A stretch of DNA of 22,761 nt from positions 1-22,761 of the forward strand of contig RFIK01000103.1 in NCBI GenBank assembly GCA_003695605.1. Reading direction: 5' to 3'. Shown here piece by piece: positions 15,819 to 22,761 of the stretch. This DNA is from Chlorobiota bacterium. Lineage in GTDB: Bacteria > Bacteroidota > Ignavibacteria > Kapaibacteriales > NICIL-2. Position 1 is the first letter of the stretch, and each line of letters opens with the position of its first letter. The position numbers were made by a program, and so were the translations under genes. The notes under the pieces are model-generated. The model had not been told where the DNA came from. It was given only the letters and a program-made list of their open reading frames with translations, and searched no databases.

Positions 15819-17956
15819 CGTGGCACGTTCGTTGTTCGACCGCGGTTGTTCCACGTCTTGTTCGCATCGCGCGTGGTGACGATTCCGCTCATATCCGTAT
15901 CGCGGTTGAAGTATCCTTCCTGGACACATCCATTCCAGATGGCGTCATAGTCGGCACGATCGGAAACGTCAACGCTTCCATCGCCATTGACATCGCCTGC
16001 AACCATCCCAAAGATGACACCAGTCTGGGGCGTGTAGTCTATCGGTTTGAGCGCAGCAGCACCGCCGAGTACTGCACGGGGCAAACTCAATGTGAGCGCC
16101 CGTGCGGGCTGGTCGTCGCCTATTAGCCGTTGCGGATCGGCGGTGATAATCGCCAGGTGATTGCGGTGGTGAATTGCGACATAGTAGGCTGTTGTATCCA
16201 CCGTTGGCTCAAAGCAGAGCCGCGAGGCGCCATCTACGTCAACGATCGTGCCATCAGCGCGGAGAAGTGCTGTTCGATAGATGCGCTGCTGGCTCGATGG
16301 ACTCGGACGCAGCTCCACAAGCACCCAATCAACAATGCTGGAATCAATGACCCGTGCGCTGATTGAGCTCCGGTTTGGATCGCGATTGTACGGGTAGATG
16401 TTCGGTGGCGTCGTTGGAATCAACCGACGCTGGGCAAGATCGGTTGCCATCGTCCCATTGCGATAGGGACCTTCGAGCAAGACACGTGCATCCAAGCACA
16501 CTTGCACCGGCACCGGGTACCCAATCGCAAATGGGCCGAGCACCGAAAGAGTATCTGCGAGCGAATATGCCCAGCCTGATGGGTCGAGCGATGCAGGTAC
16601 ACGCGACGACCGCACGTTCCTCCAGCGCGCACCATTCCAATGCAGCAGGATCACCTTCGCTCGATCAAGTCCGTTCGCTTCATCGGTAGCTGGTTCGGTA
16701 GGAGTATCCAGCCACGCGTAGCCGAATGTCATTGGTAGTGCTGCCAGTGGTGCTCCTGTTCTGTCGGTCGCTTCGACAAAGAATGCACGCTGTGCTTTTG
16801 TTGTGCCGTCCGGTAGTGGCGGGAAGGTTTTCGGCAGTGTCCGCATCGTCACAGCAGCTGGCACAGCACTCCCGGCGACGCGAAGTGCAAGCCACGTGAA
16901 GCGGTTGGTGTAGAGTTGCAGGGTGCTATCCCCCCGAAGTCCCGTTCGCTTGAGCGAGCCGATGATTTCCGAGCGTGGATGTGCATAAATCGGATCGAGC
17001 TGCGATGGGGTGTAGGTGACGACATATCGCTCGAGCGAGTCTGGCTCTGCTACGATGAACGTCGGAGCATCTTGCGGCTCCAAGTAGAGCGAATCATTGA
17101 CGGTTACATGCCGATCGAGAACGATGCCCCGACGGTTCCGCACCACAAGTGAGCGAAGGAGACTGTCATTTGCGGGCAACTCATTGCCCGTTTGAATTGG
17201 CCACGTGCCATCATACCGAACGGAGTACCCACCGTGCGCGGTGAGAAACTCAACAACAGATGCAGAATCGGTCCGGATAACCAGAGAGCCGGGCTGAATG
17301 GCTACGTTTGCCAGCGCGGAGTTCCGGAGCTGCCCTCGGTGCAGGTACAACGTGTGGCGAATACTGATCTGAGCAGAATCCTCCAGAGAGGCGCCAGCAC
17401 GGTTATCGAGCTCGAGAGCACTCATCGAGCCGCGCCCGGACACGCGCTGTTCGGCGCTGCCTTGCAGGATAATCGCTCCATAGCGGCCATCGCGATTGAC
17501 TATCCCATCGTGATGGACACGGCCGCGAGCGATGAGGGGATAGTTGCTGGCGATGAGGAGTTCGCTTGGAGACTCAACGATGAGCGTATCGCTACTGACA
17601 AGAGATCGTTGCGTTACTGTATCGAGCAGCTTGCGGCTTTGTCCACGGAAGTAGAGCACTTGGTAGGTAATCTGCGGCACTCGTTGCTCCGCACTCGCTG
17701 TGTCACCGAGAAATTCGGTGCGTCCATCGAGCGCAGATTGTTCGATTCGTGCATTGCCAGTGATGGTAACTACACCGCTGCTGTTGGCGATGGTACCGCC
17801 AGAGTGGCTCTCAAGAGCGCCACGTACCTCGATCCGCCCTGCGTTGACGATGCGACCGCAGCTGGCATTCTCGAGCACGTGCTGCGCATTGATTGGCGTC
17901 CACAGTGCGCCGATCAGGACAATGCAACGAGCTACGATCCAGCTGCGTTTATTCAT
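15815..17956 (-). CDS. Secreted beta-repeat protein with C-terminal dockerin-like domain
   Basis: The 713-residue protein has a signal peptide (MNKRSWIVARCIVLIGALW, cleavage INA|Q). The mature protein starts with CGRIVNAGRIEVRG (33-46), part of a region of short N-G-turn repeats likely to form a beta-helix or stacked sheet. Residues about 246-390 (VRYDGTW, EIIGSLKRTGLRG, NRFTW, MRTLPKTFPP) are clearly related to the same region of the next gene upstream. A module around 542-605 (VDWVLVELRPSP, LLRADGTIVDVDG, YYVAIHHRNHLAI) is one I recall from FCB-group surface proteins. Residues 652-713 resemble a dockerin: the first calcium loop is GDVNGDGSVDVSDRADYD and the second is NRDTDMSGIVTTRDANKTW. 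There is no T9SS sorting domain. Start 17956 overlaps the upstream stop (ATGAATAA). Confidence 0.82.
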   Translation of the reverse strand: MNKRSWIVARCIVLIGALWTPINAQHVLENASCGRIVNAGRIEVRGALESHSGGTIANSSGVVTITGNARIEQSALDGRTEFLGDTASAEQRVPQITYQVLYFRGQSRKLLDTVTQRSLVSSDTLIVESPSELLIASNYPLIARGRVHHDGIVNRDGRYGAIILQGSAEQRVSGRGSMSALELDNRAGASLEDSAQISIRHTLYLHRGQLRNSALANVAIQPGSLVIRTDSASVVEFLTAHGGYSVRYDGTWPIQTGNELPANDSLLRSLVVRNRRGIVLDRHVTVNDSLYLEPQDAPTFIVAEPDSLERYVVTYTPSQLDPIYAHPRSEIIGSLKRTGLRGDSTLQLYTNRFTWLALRVAGSAVPAAVTMRTLPKTFPPLPDGTTKAQRAFFVEATDRTGAPLAALPMTFGYAWLDTPTEPATDEANGLDRAKVILLHWNGARWRNVRSSRVPASLDPSGWAYSLADTLSVLGPFAIGYPVPVQVCLDARVLLEGPYRNGTMATDLAQRRLIPTTPPNIYPYNRDPNRSSISARVIDSSIVDWVLVELRPSPSSQQRIYRTALLRADGTIVDVDGASRLCFEPTVDTTAYYVAIHHRNHLAIITADPQRLIGDDQPARALTLSLPRAVLGGAAALKPIDYTPQTGVIFGMVAGDVNGDGSVDVSDRADYDAIWNGCVQEGYFNRDTDMSGIVTTRDANKTWNNRGRTTNVPR

Positions 17957-20162
17957 CGCCGATTTGTAAGCGTCCAGCATTTTGTATCCAACCTGTGTTG
18001 CGAAGAGTATTGACCCGCACGGTCGGCCGTGGTTCCGCTGCGAAGATGACCAAGCCACGCTCTTTCGGCTCTGCAGCAGTTGTCATTCGAGCAAAACGTT
18101 CAAAGTCGACACGTGAGAGGCTCTCGCGAGGTGACCGCAGCGTATCACAGCCGATGATCTCAAGCTCGCCTCCGCGCCCAAGTGTCGTCGCCAGATAGTC
18201 GCTTGCCCCACCGATGATGAAAAGTCCATCGGCGGAGGGAACGGTCGAATCTGCACCAAAAATCAGTGCAGCATCGCTGATGCTGTGGTCAACGATGACA
18301 CGTGCTGCAAGAGCGTGTGGATAGCGTTCGGCGACTGCGTAACCGTCCCAGCCATTGGCGGCCGGACGCACAAACCCAACCCACACGTTGTGGAGCACAA
18401 CGGCAGTATCGTATGGCAATGGCTCGCTTTCATCGAGCCACGTGCGAGGATTCGACCACCGACCATCGCGAGCAGTAATCACGCGTGCTGGAGCTGCACG
18501 GAGTAGAAGGTCGCTTCCATCGAGCAAGCCATCAGGCCCAGCTGGCGTGATACCGCGTGCCTCTACCCAGAGGAACTCGCACGTAGTGTCGAGCTGCCGT
18601 CTATAGTTGCGGCCGATGCGATTTGGCGTTGCAAAACGTGGTGCGTTGTAGGTTCGCAATCCGGCAAGCCGTGCCAGCCCGGATAGACCGCGCGACTCCT
18701 CCAACCGAAATCCTGCCCGCAGTGTCGCAGACCATGCCGGCTGCCCTATGCTCGAACTGTACCCAATTGTGATTTTGCGTTGAACGTCCGTTGCAGCGTT
18801 GAAGCTGTTCGGCGCAGTCCTCGGAAGGACGTTGAGCATCACGTCCTTTGGTATTCCTGCGGTATCGGTGAAAGTAATCGTCGTAAAGCGATTGTTGAAC
18901 GGTAGCACTTGCCCGTATGCAAGTGCGCCTTTGAGACCTTCATGGCGGAAGCGCCCAATTACCTCTGACCCAGACTGGCAATCAGCGAGTGCCGAATCGT
19001 ACCGAATCGGCGTGAGCACGGTGTCGCTATGGTGAACTGTGAGTGTATAGTCGCCCATCGAGATGGCATGGGGAGTCGAGCCGGTATTGATCAACAGTCC
19101 GCAGCCGACGTGCACATCGCCGTTGGCACGTTTGCTTCCACCCGATGTCTCGAGAATCCCGTAGCGATGGAGTGGCTCCGCAGCGGTGGCCTGGAGGATT
19201 TGGTTGGCATAGGATCCACGATAGCGGACCGTCGTGCCGCATTCATATGTTGCATTGAGCAGCGATGACGCGGTATTGAGGTACGTCCCCACAACATCCA
19301 TCGCAGCTGTACCGAGCAACGAAAAGCGCCCCGGTGTTCCCGTTGCACTGATACGGAGTGTCGAACCAGAGTCAATGGTCAACGCCGCGGGTTGCCACGT
19401 GCTCGAAACGACCAGATGGCCGGAACCATCAACATTGAGCTGCGAAGCGTTCGCTATGAGAAGGCGTGCTGTCGGTACAGTGACTAAAATTGCGCTCCCT
19501 GTGCCAATGACAGCAAATGGAGATTCCGAACGACTTTCCGAGCGGAGATCGAGAACGCCGCGACTGCTAACACTTGCCCCACCGATATTCGATGCGTGGT
19601 TGAGGAAGAAACCACGGACCGTTGCTGTATCACTACGCAACAGCTTGGGTTGCCCCTGTGCACCGGCAAGCAAGACCAGGTTACGGTAGGCGTTATCACC
19701 TTTCTCGGGAACGATGTTCTGCTGCTGAGTGCCGTCGTAGTAGAATGTTCCCTCATACGAGCGAGTGCCCGTACCATTGGCGATAGCATACGTTGCACTA
19801 ACGAACACCGAATCACTAATGGTTTTGCGTCCTCCCGCAAGGGAAAGATTCTTGTACCAGCGAGCTTGCACACGCTGATTATCGGCAAGGGCAGACCAAA
19901 GGACGGTTCCGCCGAGTCGGTCTTGGGGTGTAGCTCCAAGCGGACGGCTGCCGGTGAAGAGATTCCCGATTGCTGCCATTTCGATGGTACCATCGTTGGT
20001 CACCTGTACGGTTGGTGCGTCGTTGCGAAATTCAGCGCCCGCCGTCCGGAGACGAATCGTGCCCGTATTTGTAACGCGACCACACGGATCATTTCGGAAA
20101 TGCTGTGCAGTAGCGCTCGTGATAAGCAGAGCGAGCGCGATGAACACTCCGCGTTGGATCAT
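17949..20162 (-). CDS. Secreted beta-repeat surface protein (paralogue of the next gene)
   Basis: The 737-residue product has a clear signal peptide (MIQRGVFIALALLITSATA, then Q). Mature residues 27-39 (CGRVTNTGTIRLR) start a series of N-x-G-x-I turns (VTNDGTIEM) typical of beta-helical or stacked-sheet surface proteins. Residues 312-465 (VRYRGSY, EVIGRFRHEGLKG, NNRFTTITF, LNVLPRTAPN) match the downstream protein. A segment near 570-610 (ARDGRWSNPRTWLDES, then VVLHNVWVGF) resembles the W-x-N/D-P-x-T-W opening of G8-like domains in Bacteroidota proteins. The C-terminus returns to the turn motif (NTLRNTGWIQNAGRLQIG). No sorting domain, catalytic motif or membrane anchor is visible, so its export route after the Sec step is unclear. 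Its ATG overlaps the TGA of the small gene upstream (ATGA). Confidence 0.8.
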   Translation of the reverse strand: MIQRGVFIALALLITSATAQHFRNDPCGRVTNTGTIRLRTAGAEFRNDAPTVQVTNDGTIEMAAIGNLFTGSRPLGATPQDRLGGTVLWSALADNQRVQARWYKNLSLAGGRKTISDSVFVSATYAIANGTGTRSYEGTFYYDGTQQQNIVPEKGDNAYRNLVLLAGAQGQPKLLRSDTATVRGFFLNHASNIGGASVSSRGVLDLRSESRSESPFAVIGTGSAILVTVPTARLLIANASQLNVDGSGHLVVSSTWQPAALTIDSGSTLRISATGTPGRFSLLGTAAMDVVGTYLNTASSLLNATYECGTTVRYRGSYANQILQATAAEPLHRYGILETSGGSKRANGDVHVGCGLLINTGSTPHAISMGDYTLTVHHSDTVLTPIRYDSALADCQSGSEVIGRFRHEGLKGALAYGQVLPFNNRFTTITFTDTAGIPKDVMLNVLPRTAPNSFNAATDVQRKITIGYSSSIGQPAWSATLRAGFRLEESRGLSGLARLAGLRTYNAPRFATPNRIGRNYRRQLDTTCEFLWVEARGITPAGPDGLLDGSDLLLRAAPARVITARDGRWSNPRTWLDESEPLPYDTAVVLHNVWVGFVRPAANGWDGYAVAERYPHALAARVIVDHSISDAALIFGADSTVPSADGLFIIGGASDYLATTLGRGGELEIIGCDTLRSPRESLSRVDFERFARMTTAAEPKERGLVIFAAEPRPTVRVNTLRNTGWIQNAGRLQIGDE

Positions 20163-20635
20163 GGCTGCCCCACCTCGATAAGTCCACTGTTGCTAAGGGA
20201 GCCGCGATTGAGAAAATCTCGCCAGACGTAAATCGTGCCACTGCACGTAACTAAGCCTTCGTTTATGAGCATCCCTTTTACTGTCAATGTTCCTGTACCT
20301 CGCCGTTCGAGAAAGCCATAGGCTACGGTACACGGAAAACCACCTATTGTCAGATTGCTATCCACAATTGCCACAGAGCGGCCATCAAGCGCAACTCGAC
20401 CCGATGTGATATGAAGTGAACCACTCACCGTCAGACGAGCGCTATCGGCTGCGGTCATCGTTCCATTTGCAACGCTTGTATAAGTACCGTTGATGTGGAG
20501 CACCGCACGTGGCGCTACGGTGATGATACCGCCATTATTTGTCATCACCTGCGCATGCACTGGAAGAACACACGCACATGCGACGCCGATGGCAAACACG
20601 CATGTTCGGAACATTGTGTTTTGGAGTTTTTTCAT
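20159..20635 (-). CDS. Small secreted beta-repeat protein
   Basis: The 158-residue protein has a signal peptide (hydrophobic MFRTCVFAIGVACACVLP, cleavage VHA|Q). The mature part of about 130 residues is almost wholly short beta-turn repeats (VLHINGTYTSV, LTVSGSLHITSG, GTLTVKGMLINEG). It ends in NRGSLSNSGLIEVG, close to the last residues of the next gene product (NTGWIQNAGRLQIG). I recognise no named family. It could be a stand-alone copy of the repeat domain found in its two large neighbours. The ATG at 20635 gives a basic MKK N-terminus; an internal ATG at residue 8 is an alternative. No ribosome binding site is visible. The 54-bp gap to the fibre gene contains no terminator, so cotranscription is likely. 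The stop overlaps the next start (ATGA). Confidence 0.75.
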   Translation of the reverse strand: MKKLQNTMFRTCVFAIGVACACVLPVHAQVMTNNGGIITVAPRAVLHINGTYTSVANGTMTAADSARLTVSGSLHITSGRVALDGRSVAIVDSNLTIGGFPCTVAYGFLERRGTGTLTVKGMLINEGLVTCSGTIYVWRDFLNRGSLSNSGLIEVGQP

Positions 20636-20689
20636 GGCAATCTGAAGTATCGGCATCAGCAACTCGCTGCTTTATTGTACGGGGGAAAC

Positions 20690-22761
20690 TTACTGTATCC
20701 GGGTAAATTTCGGGTACAAATATACTCGCGCAGTCGTTGGTGTAGCATCAGCGGTGCTCTGCGCCCACTGGAAACGGACCGTTCCTCTGTTACTACCCAT
20801 GACTACAATGTCGCGGACGAACACAATCGCAGAACCTCCAGCCGGAACACTGACCGACGCACTACCACTGGTGAGAACACCCGCACGGAAGCCAGTTGCA
20901 GAGCCGTCGTTGCTGTGGTAACTGAGTTTGAAGCTTGCGCCCATGGGAACCGCTAAACCAAACGCGACTCCAGGGGTTGCCGACGACGAACTAAAATCGA
21001 GCATGCCCTCAACCTCCCACACCTGCCCAGAACCTAACGTTGCGAATAGGTGATCATCGTCTTGCAAGACATTCGAGTTGGTCACGCTTTCATCACTCGT
21101 TTTGTAGCGCGTAACCAGTGTCGAGTTTGCAGAAAGAGTGCTGATGAGTGGAAGCCAACGTGTCCCATCATAGTACCAGTACCCTTCCTCGCTCGCTCTC
21201 GTAACGTATATGAGTAAGCCCTTTGCAGGGTTTGTGATCGCATCCCGTTCAGATGATGTCATCCGCGGTGGGAGAAATCCTTTCGACGTGCTCGCTATCT
21301 CAACGACTGCGGAATTGCTTGGTGTATTCGTTCCAATTCCAATGCGACCATCGGAGGTAATACGGAGTCGCTCTTGGTTGTTTGTGATGATGGGAAGTGC
21401 GACATTATCCTTCGCACCTAATGCTTGCTCTGTACCGAGTGTATTGCCACCAAGCAGCCACGTTGTCCCGCCGAAGACACTCGCCGGGGAAGCCCACTGC
21501 GGCGCTGCTGACAAACCTTGGGAAATGAGTACTTGGCCTGGAGCTCCTGGTCCGAATCCTCCGCTCTGCTGCGAAGCAACAAGCTCACCGGAGATGTTGA
21601 GATGATGGACGTACGTGCGATTGGGATTTCCATTTGGCAACAGAGTATTCCGTAGCGGTGTCGGCGTCAGTGAGTCCACCTGCCCCAGGAAGACGTTCCC
21701 CCCTGCTCCTGCAACAAGTGCGTAGTTATTTGTCCCGCCTGCACTTACAAGATACCCACCGATATTGAGATAGGATGTCGCTTGTTTAGAGGCTTGAAAT
21801 GCCATCGTCACAGTACTGGATGCGTCCGAACCTGGAACGCTTCCGACTGAGTACACTGCAAGCGCGCTGTAATTGGCTTGTGTGGAATTATCAGAGATTT
21901 GCACCGTCCCGAATGCATTACTTGCTGGTGAACTGGTGCCAATACCGAGTGCAATCTTTCCATCGGCTTTGATACGCATCCGCTCGGTGTTATTGGTGCG
22001 AATTGCAAGAGCGCGGCTATCGGTTGTACCGAGAAAATTGAACTGCGGTGCATCCGGATTTGTACCACTGTTGCCGAGCGTCGTCCATGCCCCGAGTGAT
22101 GCAGCCGTCAGTGTCTGCCACGTTGGTGGGGCAGCTCCGTTGGAAATGAGAACTTGCCCTGCTGTACCCGCCGAGGTAAACGCAAGCGTCGTCCCATTCG
22201 AGTAGGCAACAGAGCCTGCAGATCCCACTGCAGTTATCCCTGTGCCGCCTTTCTCCACGGGAAGAACACCCGCAACTTCTGCTGTTCCCAAGTCCACAGC
22301 AGTCGTCATTGACCCGGTGCCGACAAACTGATTGGCACGGATAATCCCTGTGCCGCTCGGCACAAGAAGTGAGCCGTTCCCAACCGTGAGTGTTTGACCA
22401 AGATTCGTCCCTGTCTTGACCGAGTCAAACGGAACTGAAATCTTGATGGGTTGGGTGATGATGAGCGAATCTGCTCGAAGGATCGAAACGCTGAGTGTAT
22501 CAATCCGTCCGTCGCGGACGTAGAGCGTATCGAAACGACCGAAATGCCCGATCAAGCTATCAATGCGTGCAACCAAACTGCGGAGTGTATCAATCCGTCC
22601 GTCGCGGACGTAGAGCGTATCGAAACGACCGAAGTGCCCAATCAAGCTATCAATCCGCGCAAGCTGGCTCCGGAGTGTATCAATCCGGCCGTCACGAACG
22701 TAGAGCGTATCGAAACGACCGAAGTGCCCAATCAAGCTATCAATCCGCGCAAGCTGGCTCC
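20690..22761 (-). CDS. Fibre-like repeat protein, 5' end outside the window
   Basis: At least 690 residues are visible and the frame is open to the right edge, so the start and any signal peptide are missing. The visible N-terminal part is a tandem array of 30-residue units, each three 10-residue subunits of the form (R)(I/F)D(S/T)L plus five residues, probably an elongated stalk. Next comes a fibre/collar-like region (VLPVEKGGTGITAVGSAG, GTAGQVLISNGAAPPTW), then two R-I-x-x-D-G-K/R-I segments (MRIKADGKIALGIGTSSP, LRITSDGRIGIGTNTP). The conserved Bacteroidota module KGFLPPRMTSSERDAI plus GYWYYDGTRWLPL follows. The last 130 residues (KTSDESVTNSNVLQDDDHL, WEVEGMLDFSSSS, AVPMGASFKLSY) resemble a beta-sandwich module I recall from phage tail or minor structural proteins. 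There is no T9SS sorting domain and no S74 chaperone. This is probably a trimeric fibre (inference). It is the first visible gene of the surface operon. Confidence 0.8.
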   Translation of the reverse strand, partial: SQLARIDSLIGHFGRFDTLYVRDGRIDTLRSQLARIDSLIGHFGRFDTLYVRDGRIDTLRSLVARIDSLIGHFGRFDTLYVRDGRIDTLSVSILRADSLIITQPIKISVPFDSVKTGTNLGQTLTVGNGSLLVPSGTGIIRANQFVGTGSMTTAVDLGTAEVAGVLPVEKGGTGITAVGSAGSVAYSNGTTLAFTSAGTAGQVLISNGAAPPTWQTLTAASLGAWTTLGNSGTNPDAPQFNFLGTTDSRALAIRTNNTERMRIKADGKIALGIGTSSPASNAFGTVQISDNSTQANYSALAVYSVGSVPGSDASSTVTMAFQASKQATSYLNIGGYLVSAGGTNNYALVAGAGGNVFLGQVDSLTPTPLRNTLLPNGNPNRTYVHHLNISGELVASQQSGGFGPGAPGQVLISQGLSAAPQWASPASVFGGTTWLLGGNTLGTEQALGAKDNVALPIITNNQERLRITSDGRIGIGTNTPSNSAVVEIASTSKGFLPPRMTSSERDAITNPAKGLLIYVTRASEEGYWYYDGTRWLPLISTLSANSTLVTRYKTSDESVTNSNVLQDDDHLFATLGSGQVWEVEGMLDFSSSSATPGVAFGLAVPMGASFKLSYHSNDGSATGFRAGVLTSGSASVSVPAGGSAIVFVRDIVVMGSNRGTVRFQWAQSTADATPTTARVYLYPKFTRIQ
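22501..22761 (-). repeat. 90-bp in-frame tandem repeats in the fibre gene (at least 2.9 copies, continuing off the window)
   Basis: Units lie at 22501-22590, 22591-22680 and 22681 onward, the last cut by the window edge at 81 bp. The 90-bp period equals 30 codons. Each unit encodes three 10-residue subunits: RIDSLIGHFG, RFDTLYVRDG and RIDTLRSxxA. The second and third copies are nearly identical over 22621-22680 and 22711-22761, suggesting recent duplication or gene conversion. A diverged half-unit (RIDTLSVSIL, RADSLIITQP) ends the array near 22450. Confidence 0.93.

Noticed and set aside
17192..18013. 273-codon plus-strand open frame antisense to the dockerin-like and beta-repeat genes
   Set aside because: It has no recognisable domain, start signal or signal peptide, and the opposite strand has coherent secreted proteins.
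20685..20692. TAAGTTTC on the minus strand as a promoter for the small beta-repeat gene
   Set aside because: It has one mismatch to TAnnTTTG and overlaps the fibre stop codon. The nearest TTTG is 24 bp away, outside the usual spacing.
22501..22761. Tandem direct repeats considered as a CRISPR array
   Set aside because: The 90-bp units are contiguous, in frame, without unique spacers, and encode a regular protein repeat.

Overview
The window looks like a chromosomal piece of a bacterium from the Bacteroidota/Chlorobiota/Ignavibacteria side of the FCB group, possibly a Kapabacteria-like lineage (inference; no marker gene here fixes the phylum). Four lines of evidence support this. Two proteins end in type IX secretion (T9SS) type A sorting domains. 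Three promoters carry the Bacteroidota-type -7 box TAnnTTTG. Most genes have no Shine-Dalgarno sequence. All seven proteins with a visible signal peptide have Gln as the predicted first mature residue. ClpB is present only as a free-standing C-terminal half, which as I recall also occurs in green sulfur bacteria.

Region 1 (1-6277) is mostly housekeeping. The 5' part of plsY (-) runs off the left edge. A half-length clpB (+) diverges from it and overlaps the 3' end of tsaD by 28 bp. A four-gene minus-strand operon reads transketolase N half, transketolase C half, a secreted DUF4139 protein, then tsaD. It starts from a TAnnTTTG promoter at 6312-6319.

Region 2 (6278-10925) is a divergent promoter region followed by one large secreted protein gene (6470-10819, +). 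Its product combines an IgGFc-binding-type N-terminal region, five choice-of-anchor-D/ASH-like beta repeats, a cohesin-like domain and a T9SS sorting domain. It has an unusually good promoter, a perfect AGGAGG ribosome binding site and a textbook intrinsic terminator.

Region 3 (10926-22761, all -) is a run of seven genes. Six encode envelope or surface proteins: a fibre protein with 30-residue tandem repeats (5' end off the window), a small beta-repeat protein, two large paralogous beta-repeat proteins (the second ending in a dockerin-like domain), a T9SS-sorted FN3-like protein, and an OmpA-family outer-membrane protein. Four successive junctions are ATGA-type, ATGAATAA-type or under 10 bp, so these genes are probably translationally coupled. 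The seventh gene is a CHASE-PAS membrane sensor with a degenerate histidine kinase core. A perfect 11-bp inverted repeat sits in its leader.

Working view (inference): the right half encodes a surface appendage or adhesion complex with an OmpA-type anchor and a neighbouring pseudokinase sensor. The large divergent secreted protein may take part through a cohesin-dockerin contact. No tRNA, rRNA, CRISPR array or insertion sequence was seen, and no intergenic stretch exceeds 200 bp.
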